Of a stretch of 64,000 bases of DNA, positions 7,496 to 15,831 are shown one piece after another; within the stretch, counting starts at the first letter, position 1; each line of letters begins with the position of its first letter. The position numbers and the translations under genes were made by a program. The notes under the pieces are model-generated. The model was not told the origin of the DNA. It did not search any database and saw nothing but the letters and a program-made list of their open reading frames with translations. The stretch spans positions 1,240,001-1,304,000 of the forward strand of contig CBDHES010000002.1 in the NCBI GenBank assembly GCA_965262175.1, read 5' to 3'. This DNA comes from CADEDH01 sp965262175. GTDB lineage: Bacteria > Actinomycetota > Acidimicrobiia > Acidimicrobiales > SZUA-35.

Positions 7496-9934
7496 GTGAG
7501 CACCAGCCCCGACCAAGCGCACACCCCAACATCGATCGAAACCCTCCCCGTCCTCCCTCTCCCCGATGGCGTCGTCCTCCCGGAGATGGTGGTGACGGTC
7601 GCCATCCAGTCGCCCGAAGCGGCCGAGGTGATCAAGGCCGCCACCGACGGGCGGCTGCTCCTCGTCCCCCGCCTCGACGGCACCTACGCCCGGACCGGGG
7701 TGATCGCCACGATCGTCGAGCGCGACACGCTCGCTGGTCGCCTCCCCAGCGTGACGGTCCGGGCCGAGAGCCGAGCCCGGGTCGGCACGGGCGTGGTCGG
7801 CGCCGCCCCCGTGCTGTGGGTCGAGGCCGAGCCGGTCGCCGACCCGGCCCCGACCGCCGAGACCGAGGGCCTGGCCGCCACCTACCGGGCGGCCGCCACC
7901 TCCCTCCTCGATCGCATGGGCGGCCGGCAGCTGGCCGGCGCCCTGCGCGAGCTGACCGAGCCCGGCGCCCTCGCCGACTCGATCGGCTACTGGCCCGATC
8001 TGTCGTTGGAGCGACGGGTGCAGCTGCTGGAGACCGTCGACGTGGACGACCGCCTCCGGCTCGCCACCGAGTGGGTCAAGGAGGCGTTGGCCGACATCGA
8101 CGTCCGGGAGAAGATCCGCAAGGAGGTGTCGGACGACCTGGAGAAGGGTCAGCGGGAAGCGATCCTCCGCCGCCAGATGGCGGCCATCCGATCCGAGCTG
8201 GGCGAGGGCGACGACGATGTGGTCGGCCAGTTCCGGGCCAAGCTGGCCGAGCTGGTCGACGGCCCCGACGGGCCCATGGTCGAGGAGTCGGTCGCCTCGG
8301 CGATCGGCCGGGAGATCGATCGCCTGGAGCGGACCGGCACCGAGTCGATGGAAGCCAACTGGATCAGGACCTGGCTCGACACGGTGTTCGAGCTGCCGTG
8401 GAGCGAGCGATCGATCGAGCGGCTCGATCTCGACGAGGCCCGATCGATCCTCGACGCCGACCACACGGGCCTGGACGAGGTCAAGGACCGACTCGTCGAG
8501 CACCTCGCCGTCCGCAAGCTGCGGGCCGAGCGGGGCGTGACCGACGACGACGACCCGGCCGCCCGACGCCGGGGGGTGATCCTGGCCCTGGTCGGGCCGC
8601 CCGGCGTCGGCAAGACATCGCTCGGCGAGTCGATCGCCCGGTCGCTCGGCCGGTCGTTCGTCCGACTCGCCCTGGGCGGCATCCGCGACGAGGCGGAGAT
8701 CCGGGGCCATCGCCGCACGTATGTGGGAGCCCGGCCCGGACGGCTGGTCCGGGCCCTGATCGAGGCCGGCTCGATGAACCCGGTCGTCCTCCTCGACGAG
8801 ATCGACAAGGTCTCAGGTGGGTGGCAGGGCGACCCGTCGGCCGCCCTACTCGAGGTTCTCGACCCGGCCCAGAACCACTCGTTCCGCGACCACTACCTGG
8901 AGTTCGAGCTCGACCTGTCGGACGTGGTGTTCATCGCCACCGCCAACGTGTTGGAGACGATCCCCGGCCCGTTGCTCGATCGGCTGGAGCTGATCACCCT
9001 CGACGGCTACACCGAGGCCGAGAAGGCGGCCATCGCCACCGACCACCTCCTACCCCGGCTCCTCCGGCGCAACGGCGTGGACGACGGCGAGCTGGTCTTC
9101 ACCGACGATGCCATCACCACGATCGCCGCCGACTACACCCGGGAAGCCGGGGTCCGGCGGCTCGAGCGACTCCTCGACAAGGCGATCCGCAAGTCGACCC
9201 TGCGGATCCTCGACCGCACGAAGAGCACGGCGGCCGACGGCGATGGCGACACCGACCGCGACCGGGAGCCGATCGCCATCACGCCCGACGACCTCCGCGA
9301 TCTGCTCGGCCGGCCATTGCCGTCGGAGCAGGTCGAGAACCGGATCGACCGGCCCGGGATCGCCACCGGGCTGGCGGTGACCGGCGCCGGCGGCGACGTC
9401 CTCTTCGTCGAGACGGCGCTGGTCGACGGTGACGGCGACGCCATCCTCACCGGCCAGCTGGGCGACGTGATGAAGGAGTCGGCCACGATCGTCCGCTCGA
9501 TCGTCGCCTCTCAGGGAGCGCGCCACGGCGTCGCCCTCCCCGAGGGCAAGCGGCTCCACGTCCACTTCCCCGCCGGGGCGGTCCCCAAGGACGGACCATC
9601 GGCCGGCGTGACGATGACCACCGCCCTGGTCAGCCTCCTGTCGGGACGGCCGGTCCGGTCTGACGTGGCCATGACCGGTGAGGTGACGCTCCAGGGCCGG
9701 GTCCTCCCGATCGGCGGGGTCAAGCAGAAGGTGCTGGCGGCCCATCGGGCCGGGATCACCACGGTGCTGCTCCCCGAGGCCAACGGACCCGACCTGGACG
9801 ACGTCCCGGCCGAGGTTCGGGAGGCGATGACGATCCACCTGGTGGGCGACATCGACCAGGTGCTGGGCCACGCCCTCGACGATGCCGTCGAGGGGCCCCC
9901 GGGCGACCCGGAAGGCCGCCCCGTGGCGGCCTGA
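7496..9934 (+). CDS. lon: ATP-dependent protease Lon (LonA type)
   Basis: 812 aa, full length. The N-terminal substrate-binding LON domain (about residues 15-215) is followed by a helical region and the AAA+ module: Walker A G-P-P-G-V-G-K-T with Lys373 and Walker B V-V-L-L-D-E-I-D-K-V. The C-terminal protease domain has the Ser-Lys dyad at Ser702 (in K-D-G-P-S-A-G) and Lys745 (second lysine of G-G-V-K-Q-K-V). It degrades damaged and short-lived regulatory proteins in the cytoplasm. The start is fixed by AGGAGG. The gene stands alone: the divergent neighbour is an RHH-like protein and a 435-bp gap follows. The inverted repeat at 7413-7432 suggests specific regulation. Confidence 0.97.
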   Translation: MSTSPDQAHTPTSIETLPVLPLPDGVVLPEMVVTVAIQSPEAAEVIKAATDGRLLLVPRLDGTYARTGVIATIVERDTLAGRLPSVTVRAESRARVGTGVVGAAPVLWVEAEPVADPAPTAETEGLAATYRAAATSLLDRMGGRQLAGALRELTEPGALADSIGYWPDLSLERRVQLLETVDVDDRLRLATEWVKEALADIDVREKIRKEVSDDLEKGQREAILRRQMAAIRSELGEGDDDVVGQFRAKLAELVDGPDGPMVEESVASAIGREIDRLERTGTESMEANWIRTWLDTVFELPWSERSIERLDLDEARSILDADHTGLDEVKDRLVEHLAVRKLRAERGVTDDDDPAARRRGVILALVGPPGVGKTSLGESIARSLGRSFVRLALGGIRDEAEIRGHRRTYVGARPGRLVRALIEAGSMNPVVLLDEIDKVSGGWQGDPSAALLEVLDPAQNHSFRDHYLEFELDLSDVVFIATANVLETIPGPLLDRLELITLDGYTEAEKAAIATDHLLPRLLRRNGVDDGELVFTDDAITTIAADYTREAGVRRLERLLDKAIRKSTLRILDRTKSTAADGDGDTDRDREPIAITPDDLRDLLGRPLPSEQVENRIDRPGIATGLAVTGAGGDVLFVETALVDGDGDAILTGQLGDVMKESATIVRSIVASQGARHGVALPEGKRLHVHFPAGAVPKDGPSAGVTMTTALVSLLSGRPVRSDVAMTGEVTLQGRVLPIGGVKQKVLAAHRAGITTVLLPEANGPDLDDVPAEVREAMTIHLVGDIDQVLGHALDDAVEGPPGDPEGRPVAA

Positions 9935-9989
9935 CCAGCCCAAACCGGTGACGTGAAACAAGGGGCTGTCGGTGGAGACAACGACGTCG

Positions 9990-9995
9990 TATGAT
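9990..9995 (+). promoter_or_regulatory. -10 element TATGAT, near consensus
   Basis: TATGAT is among the closest matches to the consensus TATAAT in the window. No start codon follows at 6-8 nt; instead transcription from about 10000-10003 would enter a series of hairpins. The -35 region (about 9967-9972) is weak. Confidence 0.5.
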
Positions 9996-9998
9996 GGA

Positions 9999-10206
9999 CG
10001 GTGAAGCTTTGGATCTGGGGACCCCCAAGGCACCGCCATCGACCCGGGTGACCACCCGGGAACAACCGGCAACCCGCCGGGGTTCCCTCCTCTGAAGTCG
10101 CCAGTTCTACGGCGGTCGGGCCTGTCGCCCTACCCATCCCTCCGTGGTCCGACCGCCGTATCTCTCACACCGGGCGCCACTCCGCATCGATCGGGGTGGC
10201 GCCCGG
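9999..10206 (+). ncRNA. Candidate structured RNA (leader or sRNA) with five hairpins, class unknown
   Basis: Five inverted repeats follow the TATGAT promoter. H1: CGGTG (9999-10003) plus CTTTGG (10007-10012) pair with CCAAGG (10025-10030) plus CACCG (10031-10035). H2: CCCGGGT and ACCCGGG (10043-10060). H3: GGGAAC/GTTCCC with an inner CCGGC/GCCGG (10058-10087). H4: 12-bp perfect arms 10108-10119 and 10149-10160. H5: 11-bp perfect arms 10170-10180 and 10196-10206. H2 and H3 share GGG at 10058-10060 and cannot both form fully, as in a switch. The CoxL-like ATG is 164 nt further on, so it could be a 5' leader or a separate small RNA. H5 lacks a T tract, so it is not a classic terminator. It matches no riboswitch class that I can recognise. 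Confidence 0.4.
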
Positions 10207-10357
10207 AGCGGTTCCACGCCAGGGTGCTCCGGCCCACTACCGTGCGGTGACGGCTCACCCGATCGGCGCAATTCTTCGATGAAGATGACGAGAGCGGCGA
10301 AAAGGGGCAGAATCTGGTGCCCTCGTTCACGGGGCACCCGTCAACCACAGGGTAGGT

Positions 10358-10364
10358 AAAGGAG
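10358..10364 (+). promoter_or_regulatory. Shine-Dalgarno AAAGGAG of the CoxL-like gene
   Basis: AAAGGAG lies 5 nt before ATG 10370 and fixes the start. The stretch 10207-10357 before it shows no open gene that I can support. Confidence 0.75.
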
Positions 10365-10369
10365 CGTTC

Positions 10370-12673
10370 ATGGCAGCACAGGGCTCGATCCTCGGTAACT
10401 CGGTTCTTCGGCGAGAAGACCCGGCCCTCCTGACGGGTGGCGACACGTACTACGACGACATGAAGGTCGAGGGGCTGACGTACGTCCACTACGTCCGCTC
10501 CCCCTTCGCCCACGCCACCATCGACGGCATCGACGTCGCCGAGGCGTCGGGCATGCCCGGCATCGTGGCGGTCTACACCTCGGAGAACTTCGACGTCCCG
10601 GACTTCCAGGGCTTCCCGATGTTCCCCGCCGAGTTCAACCGGCCCTGCCTGGCCAAGGGCAAGGTCCGCTTCGTCGGCGACATCGTGGCCGCCGTCGTGG
10701 CCGAATCCCGCGAGGCGGCGGCCGACGCCGCCGAGGCGGTCATCGTCGACTACTCCCCCCTCCCCGCGCTGACCGACATGACCAAGGCCCTCGACGCCGA
10801 CGCTCCGGTCCTGTTCGAAGCCGTCGGCTCCAACATGGTGATGCCCTCGATGCTCCCCGCCGAGGGCTTCGACGATGCCGACCCGCTGGTCGGCGCCGAC
10901 CGCGTCGTCGAGGTGACGATGGAGTCCCAGCGCCTCGCCGGCGTGCCGATGGAGCCCAACGGCTGCGTGGCCATCCCCTCCGGTGACTCGATGGACATGT
11001 GGGTCTCGAGCCAGAACCCGATCGCCATCAAAGAGGTCTACGTCGGGATGACCGGCATCGCCGAGGACAAGCTCCGGGTCGTCGCTCCCCCCGCCGTCGG
11101 CGGCGGCTTCGGCCCCAAGGCCGGCGTCTACGTCGAGCACATCCTGGCCATGAAGGCCGCCCAGACCCTCGATCGCCCGGTCAAGTGGACCGAGGAGCGG
11201 AGCGAGAACATGGTGGCGATGATGCAGGGGCGGGGCATGGTGATGACCGCCAAGCTCGGCCTCAGCAACGACGGCACCTTCGTCGGCATCGACGCCGAGG
11301 TCATCGCCGACTGCGGCGCCTACCCCGGCATCGGTGGCGTGCTGCCGACCCTGACCCAGATGATGCTCCCCGGCGTCTACGAGTTCCCCAAGATGCGCTA
11401 CCGCTCGTCGAGCGTCGTGACCAACACGACCACGATCGGCGCCTACCGGGGCGCCGGCCGGCCCGAGGCGACCCAGATCCTCGAGCGGGTCATCGACGTG
11501 GCGGCCGATGAGCTCGCCATCGACCCCGCCGAGCTGCGGCGGCGGAACTACCTCAAGCCCGAGGCCTTCCCCCTCACCACCCTCGGCGGGGCCAACTACG
11601 ACTCCGGCGAGTACGAGAAGACCCTCGACGCGGCCCTCCAGGCCTCCGACTATGCGTCGCTGCGGACCGAGCAGGAGCGGCGTCGGGCCGCCGGCGAGAC
11701 CAAGCAACTCGGCATCGGCGTCTCGACCTACGTCGAGGTCACCGCCCCGATCGGCCTCCACGTCGAGTGGGGTGCGGTCGAGGTCACCGAGGACGGCACC
11801 GCCGTCGCCCGGGTCGGCACCAGCGCTCACGGTCAGGGCCACGTCACCGCCTTCTCGATGATCGTGTCGGACATGCTCGGCATCCCGATGGAGAACGTGA
11901 AGCTCATCCAGTCCGACACCGACGAGATCCCCCGCGGTCAGGGCACGATGGGCTCGCGGTCGCTCCAGACCGCCGGCTCGGCGGTCCACGTCGCCAGCGA
12001 GACCGTCCTCGGCAAGGCCAAGACCCTCGCCGCCCACCTGCTGGAGGCCAACGAGGACGACATCGTCGTCGGCGACAACGGCCTCCAGGTCGCCGGTACC
12101 CCGACCTCGAACGTGTCGTGGGCCGATCTCGCCAAGGCCGCCAACGACGACTCGAAGCGGCCGGCCGGCATGGAGCCCGGCCTCAGCCACGAGCTCGACT
12201 TCGACGGTCAGGACGCCACCTATCCCTTCGGCAGCCACGTCTCGGTGGTCGAGGTCGACACCGAGACCGGGGCGGTCGAGATGCTCCGCCACTTCGCGGT
12301 GGACGACTGCGGCCGGATCCTCAACCCGATGCTGGTCAACGGCCAGCAGCACGGCGGCATCGCCCAGGGTGCGGCCCAGGCGCTGTTCGAGGTCGTGGCC
12401 TACGACGCCGACGGCAACCCGATCACCTCCAACCTGATGGACTACGCCATCCCGTCGGCGGCCGAGCTGCCGTCGTTCGATGCCTCCAACACCGAGACCC
12501 CCAGCCCCCGGAACCCCATGGGAGCCAAGGGCATCGGCGAGTCGGGCACGATCGGCTCCACCCCGGCGATCCACAACGCGGTGGTCGACGCCGTCTCCCA
12601 CCTCGGCATCCGCCACATCGACATGCCGCTCACCGCCCAGCGGGTGTGGGCGGCGATCCAGAACGCCCGCTGA
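10370..12673 (+). CDS. Molybdenum hydroxylase large subunit, form II CoxL-like (xanthine dehydrogenase family)
   Basis: 767 aa, normal length for the molybdopterin-binding subunit. It begins with the family pattern G-x-S-V-x-R-x-E-D-P-x-L-L-T-G. The active-site loop reads A-Y-R-G-A-G-R, the form II variant, not the A-Y-x-C-S-F-R of true aerobic CO dehydrogenase. G-G-G-F-G-P-K and the C-terminal G-A-K-G-I-G-E-S-G-T with the catalytic glutamate are present. The enzyme should oxidise a heterocycle, aldehyde or similar substrate using water and a Mo-cytosine-dinucleotide-type cofactor; the substrate is unknown. It normally works with an FAD subunit (CoxM type) and a [2Fe-2S] subunit (CoxS type), and neither is in this window, so the partners must be elsewhere. 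The patatin gene follows after 27 nt. Confidence 0.93.
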   Translation: MAAQGSILGNSVLRREDPALLTGGDTYYDDMKVEGLTYVHYVRSPFAHATIDGIDVAEASGMPGIVAVYTSENFDVPDFQGFPMFPAEFNRPCLAKGKVRFVGDIVAAVVAESREAAADAAEAVIVDYSPLPALTDMTKALDADAPVLFEAVGSNMVMPSMLPAEGFDDADPLVGADRVVEVTMESQRLAGVPMEPNGCVAIPSGDSMDMWVSSQNPIAIKEVYVGMTGIAEDKLRVVAPPAVGGGFGPKAGVYVEHILAMKAAQTLDRPVKWTEERSENMVAMMQGRGMVMTAKLGLSNDGTFVGIDAEVIADCGAYPGIGGVLPTLTQMMLPGVYEFPKMRYRSSSVVTNTTTIGAYRGAGRPEATQILERVIDVAADELAIDPAELRRRNYLKPEAFPLTTLGGANYDSGEYEKTLDAALQASDYASLRTEQERRRAAGETKQLGIGVSTYVEVTAPIGLHVEWGAVEVTEDGTAVARVGTSAHGQGHVTAFSMIVSDMLGIPMENVKLIQSDTDEIPRGQGTMGSRSLQTAGSAVHVASETVLGKAKTLAAHLLEANEDDIVVGDNGLQVAGTPTSNVSWADLAKAANDDSKRPAGMEPGLSHELDFDGQDATYPFGSHVSVVEVDTETGAVEMLRHFAVDDCGRILNPMLVNGQQHGGIAQGAAQALFEVVAYDADGNPITSNLMDYAIPSAAELPSFDASNTETPSPRNPMGAKGIGESGTIGSTPAIHNAVVDAVSHLGIRHIDMPLTAQRVWAAIQNAR

Positions 12674-12700
12674 TCCCGATCAGCGGCTTCACCTTCTGAG

Positions 12701-13696
12701 ATGACGACCGACCCGGGCCACCCGACCATCACGGCGGGGGCCCGGGTCGGTCTCGTTCTGGCCGCCGGTGGGGTGGCCGGCTACGGCTTCCACGTCGGGG
12801 CCCTCGCCGCCCTGGAACGGGTGACGGGCTGGGATCCGCGGACGGCGACGGTGATCGCCGGCACCTCGTCGGGCTCGGTCGTCGCCACCACCCTGGCCAC
12901 CGGAGTCGACTCGATCGAACAGCGGGAACGGGTGCTGGCCACCGGCGAGCAGGCCGAGGTCGATCGACCGCTGCTCGAGTTGGTCGGTCGGGGCAGCTTC
13001 CGGCTGCCCCGGGTGTGGGCCGGCCCGGCTGCCCCCCGCCTGGTGGCGACCGAGCTCCGCCGCGGGCGGCGGCTCGATGTCGTCAACCTGGTCACCGGCG
13101 CGCTGCCCCGGGGGCGGGTGGCGACCCGACCCTTGGCCGACATCATCGCCCGGTTCCATCAGCCCGACGCGCCGTGGCCCCAGGGGCCGGACCGACAGCT
13201 CTGGATCCCGGCCACCGACCTCCGGACCGGCGACCGGGTGGTGTTCGGCCGAGACCGGCTCGACGTGCCGCTGGCCGACGCGGTGCGGGCGAGCTGCGCC
13301 ATCCCCGGCTTCTTCGCCCCAGCCGAGATCGACGGTCGGGCCTACGTCGACGGGGGCATCAGCTCGCTCGACAACACCGATCTGCTGGCCGATGCCGGCC
13401 TCGATGTGGTCATCGTCTCCTCCCCGATGCCGATCTCCCCGACGACGCTGGCCCGGTTCCCGGCGATGCGGCTGTTGCAGCGCCCACCCCGCAACCGGCT
13501 CCTGGCCAATCTCGACCGGGTCGCCGCCACCGGCACCGAGGTGCTCGTCCTCGAACCCGATGCCGACGTGGTGCGGACCATGGGCTTCAACGCCCTCCGG
13601 GCGTCGCGGCTCCGACCGATCGTCGACGCCGCCGACCGTTCGGTCAGCGCCCAGCTCCGATCGCCGGCCCCCGACCCGCGCTTCGCCTGCCCCTGA
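12701..13696 (+). CDS. Patatin-like phospholipase
   Basis: 331 aa. The N-terminus has L-V-L-A-A-G-G-V-A-G-Y-G-F-H-V-G-A-L, the glycine-rich oxyanion region, then the nucleophile elbow G-T-S-S-G-S (GxSxG-like with S at the last position) and the catalytic Asp in Y-V-D-G-G-I. This is the Ser-Asp dyad of patatin-type acyl hydrolases, which release fatty acids from phospholipids or other lipids. No signal peptide is seen, so a cytoplasmic or membrane-surface role is likely. It starts 27 nt after the CoxL-like gene with no clear promoter, so they probably share a transcript. Confidence 0.88.
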   Translation: MTTDPGHPTITAGARVGLVLAAGGVAGYGFHVGALAALERVTGWDPRTATVIAGTSSGSVVATTLATGVDSIEQRERVLATGEQAEVDRPLLELVGRGSFRLPRVWAGPAAPRLVATELRRGRRLDVVNLVTGALPRGRVATRPLADIIARFHQPDAPWPQGPDRQLWIPATDLRTGDRVVFGRDRLDVPLADAVRASCAIPGFFAPAEIDGRAYVDGGISSLDNTDLLADAGLDVVIVSSPMPISPTTLARFPAMRLLQRPPRNRLLANLDRVAATGTEVLVLEPDADVVRTMGFNALRASRLRPIVDAADRSVSAQLRSPAPDPRFACP

Positions 13697-13705
13697 TCGC
13701 CGAGG

Positions 13706-14203
13706 TCAGTACGGCTCGACGGCCGGGTGGTCATCGTCGCTGGCGCCGACCCGGCGGGCGGCGCTCTGACCGACCCGCCCGGTCGGCAGGTGGGCGCCGG
13801 CCTTGGCCAGCCCGAAGTGGTGCATGTTGCCGTAGACCGACTCGTAGGCCCCGGCCTCGACCCGGTAGGTCTCATGCCAGATGCCGACGTCGCCCGAGTC
13901 ACCGATGGCCCGGTTGAACGCCCGCCACGCCGGCAGGTGGAGGTTGCCTCGGGCGTAGGCGTCGAGCTTGTCGAAGTCGGTCCAGTACTGGAGCGACATC
14001 GTCGTGCGACCGAACCAGTTCTCGATGTGGAGACAGCCCAGCTCGGGGTCGGCCAGCAGCTCGGCCTGCATCGGGCGCATCGCCCGGGCCACCGGCAACC
14101 AACTCTTGACCTTCCACGGCTTGTTGATCCGCATCCCGATGAGGAAGACGACGAAGTCGCCGTCGACCGTGGCCGACCAACGGCCGGGGTGTACCTCGCT
14201 CAT
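13706..14203 (-). CDS. DUF4188 family protein
   Basis: 165 aa. F-V-V-F-L-I-G-M-R-I-N-K-P-W-K-V near the start, then H-I-E-N-W-F-G-R-T-T-M-S-L-Q-Y-W and H-E-T-Y-R-V-x-x-G-x-Y-E-S-V-Y-G-N-M are hallmarks of the DUF4188 (monooxygenase-like, dimeric alpha-beta barrel) family. Members are often described as possible heme- or cofactor-free oxygenases, but function is unproven. It is convergent with the patatin gene (9 nt between stops) and divergent from the SDR gene across a 226-bp region with tandem palindromes. Confidence 0.8.
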   Translation of the reverse strand: MSEVHPGRWSATVDGDFVVFLIGMRINKPWKVKSWLPVARAMRPMQAELLADPELGCLHIENWFGRTTMSLQYWTDFDKLDAYARGNLHLPAWRAFNRAIGDSGDVGIWHETYRVEAGAYESVYGNMHHFGLAKAGAHLPTGRVGQSAARRVGASDDDHPAVEPY

Positions 14204-14270
14204 GCCTCGACGCTACGGCACGATCTTCGACCGATCATCATCCCCGGGTGCCATCCAGGGTCGTCCCGGG

Positions 14271-14298
14271 GGACGATCGTCCCGGCGGACGATCGTCC
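14271..14298. repeat. Two tandem 12-bp palindromes GGACGATCGTCC, 16-bp period
   Basis: Perfect palindromes occupy 14271-14282 and 14287-14298, separated by CGGC. They lie between the divergent DUF4188 and SDR genes. Symmetry, tandem arrangement and position fit an operator for a dimeric repressor. Confidence 0.6.
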
Positions 14299-14371
14299 CG
14301 GCGGCCCTCCGGCGGTGGTGTGCGACCCGGGCCGCCCGAACCGACCCGACCGGACCGGTCCGGGCGGCCGA

Positions 14372-14398
14372 CGTTTCGACCGGCCGGCGTTTCGACCG
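14372..14398. repeat. Direct repeat CGTTTCGACCG, two copies, 16-bp period
   Basis: Copies at 14372-14382 and 14388-14398 end 31 bp before the SDR start, in the promoter region. The 16-bp period equals that of the palindromes about 100 bp upstream. Confidence 0.5.
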
Positions 14399-14429
14399 AC
14401 CGTCGGCCGGGCTGGAAAGATGAACCGCC

Positions 14430-15263
14430 ATGGGACGACTCGACGATCAGGTGACGGTGATAACCGGCGGGGCCAGCGGGATCGGCGCGGGCACAGCTCG
14501 CCGGTTCGTGGCGGAGGGGGCGAAGGTCCTCGTCGCCGACCTCGACGAGGACAAGGGGGCGGCCCTCGTCGATGAGCTTGGCGAGGCGGCGGCGTTCCTC
14601 CCGACCGATGTGTCGAAGGAGTCCGACGTGGCGGCGATGATCGCCGAGGCGACCGACCGCTGGGGCCGGCTCGACTGCCTGTTCAACAACGCCGGGTTCG
14701 GCGGGGCGCTCGGCCCGATCGCCTCGACGTCGGTAGAGGACTACGACCTCACGATGGACGTGCTCCTCAAGAGCGTCTTCCTCGGCATGAAGCACGCCGC
14801 CCCGGTGATGACCGCCCAGGGGTCGGGGTCGATCATCTCGACGGCCAGCGTGGCCGGGTTGCGGGCCGGTAACGCTCCCCACCTCTACAGCGTGGCCAAG
14901 TGCGCGGTGATCCACCTGACCAAGTCGGTGGCGCTCGAGCTGGGCGAGCACGATGTCCGGGTCAACGCCATCTGCCCGGGGTTCATCGCCACCCCGCTGG
15001 CCGCCGGTCACCCCGGGGCCGACGAGGACCGGATCCAGAAGATGCGAGACGCCGGGGCCGGGGCCCAGGTGATGGGCCGGGTCGGCGAGCCGCTCGACAT
15101 CGCCAACATGGCGCTGTTCCTGGCCAGCGAAGAATCACGGTGGATCACCGGCCAGGAGTTCGTCGTCGACGGAGGGTTCGAGGCCGGGCGCCCCTGGTCG
15201 CGGTGGCCGGCGTTCACCAAGATGGAGCGCCCGATTCGCCACCACCGACCCCCGGACCGCTGA
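14430..15263 (+). CDS. Short-chain dehydrogenase/reductase (classical SDR)
   Basis: 277 aa. N-terminal Rossmann fold with T-G-G-A-S-G-I-G (TGxxxGxG) and N-N-A-G, then the catalytic Ser (I-S-T-A-S) and Y-S-V-A-K (YxxxK). An aspartate after the second strand (V-A-D-L-D) suggests NAD(H) preference. It oxidises or reduces an alcohol/ketone of unknown nature; the end W-I-T-G-Q-E-F-V-V-D-G-G is typical. ATG 14430 is the only good start; AAAGAT lies 8 nt upstream. Repeats in the upstream region suggest local control. Confidence 0.93.
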   Translation: MGRLDDQVTVITGGASGIGAGTARRFVAEGAKVLVADLDEDKGAALVDELGEAAAFLPTDVSKESDVAAMIAEATDRWGRLDCLFNNAGFGGALGPIASTSVEDYDLTMDVLLKSVFLGMKHAAPVMTAQGSGSIISTASVAGLRAGNAPHLYSVAKCAVIHLTKSVALELGEHDVRVNAICPGFIATPLAAGHPGADEDRIQKMRDAGAGAQVMGRVGEPLDIANMALFLASEESRWITGQEFVVDGGFEAGRPWSRWPAFTKMERPIRHHRPPDR

Positions 15264-15276
15264 CACCCCGCGTCGC

Positions 15277-15282
15277 TATCCT
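15277..15282 (+). promoter_or_regulatory. Leaderless-type -10 TATCCT of the first Uma2 gene
   Basis: TATCCT is followed by 7 nt and ATG 15290. The copy before the second Uma2 gene (TACCCT, same 7-nt spacer CGACGAC) was duplicated with the gene. Confidence 0.6.
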
Positions 15283-15289
15283 CGACGAC

Positions 15290-15814
15290 ATGGCCGTGAC
15301 GCTCGACGCCGACCCCGACCGAGAACACCACGGGGCCGACGAGCGGGCACGAGAGATCGAGGCGGTTCTCGACGCCATGGAACACGCCGCCCCCGGAGCC
15401 AGAGCCGAGCACCTCGCCGGGGTCTACGTCTTGAACCGCCCCCACAGCCTCCATCAGCTGATCCAATCGATGCTGCTCCAGGCCGTGGCCGCCGTGCTCC
15501 CGCCGGCCGAAGCGGTCGTGACCGACTGCCGGGTCCGAGACGACACCATGTGGCTCGTGCCCGACCTGATCGTCGCCCCCCGGGTCCTGCTTGCCGAGGC
15601 GAAGCCGCAGCTGGAACCGGGCGAGGTGTCGCTCGTCGTCGAGATCCTGTCCCCGTCGACCGAGGCCACCGACCGCGGCGCCAAACGAGCCTTCTGCCAA
15701 CGGCACCGAATCGACTACTGGCTCGTCACCCCCACCACCGACGGCTGGACCCCGATCGAGCACCACCCCTACGGGGGCGGCACGATCCCGCCACCGGCCC
15801 CGCCGAACCCCTAG
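15290..15814 (+). CDS. Uma2 family (DUF820) putative PD-(D/E)XK nuclease, copy 1
   Basis: 174 aa. The Uma2 core is present: V-P-D-L-I-V, then E-x-S-L-V-V-E-I-L-S-P-S-T-E-A-T-D-R-G-A-K, then D-Y-W-L-V. These hold the aspartate, glutamate and lysine expected of the restriction-endonuclease-like fold. Family function is not established; members are often multicopy in cyanobacteria and actinobacteria. The gene follows the SDR by 26 nt but has its own promoter. A second copy lies directly downstream with near-identical ends and a different middle. Confidence 0.82.
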   Translation: MAVTLDADPDREHHGADERAREIEAVLDAMEHAAPGARAEHLAGVYVLNRPHSLHQLIQSMLLQAVAAVLPPAEAVVTDCRVRDDTMWLVPDLIVAPRVLLAEAKPQLEPGEVSLVVEILSPSTEATDRGAKRAFCQRHRIDYWLVTPTTDGWTPIEHHPYGGGTIPPPAPPNP

Positions 15815-15818
15815 CCGG

Positions 15819-15824
15819 TACCCT
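15819..15824 (+). promoter_or_regulatory. Leaderless-type -10 TACCCT of the second Uma2 gene
   Basis: Followed by the 7-nt spacer CGACGAC and ATG 15832, exactly as in copy 1. It starts 5 nt after the stop of copy 1. Confidence 0.6.
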
Positions 15825-15831
15825 CGACGAC

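Noticed and set aside
10058..10087. Possible SAM-type riboswitch because of CCGGCAACC
   Set aside because: Only this short core resembles SAM-I/IV; flanking helices and the downstream gene (not methionine-related) do not fit.
10170..10206. Rho-independent terminator
   Set aside because: Strong stem but no run of T follows and the loop is 15 nt, so it was kept only as part of the structured RNA.
10130..12616. 828-aa open frame on the minus strand opposite the CoxL-like gene
   Set aside because: Shadow of the CoxL frame; low-complexity G/H/D/V composition and no domain, and it would run through the hairpin-rich leader.
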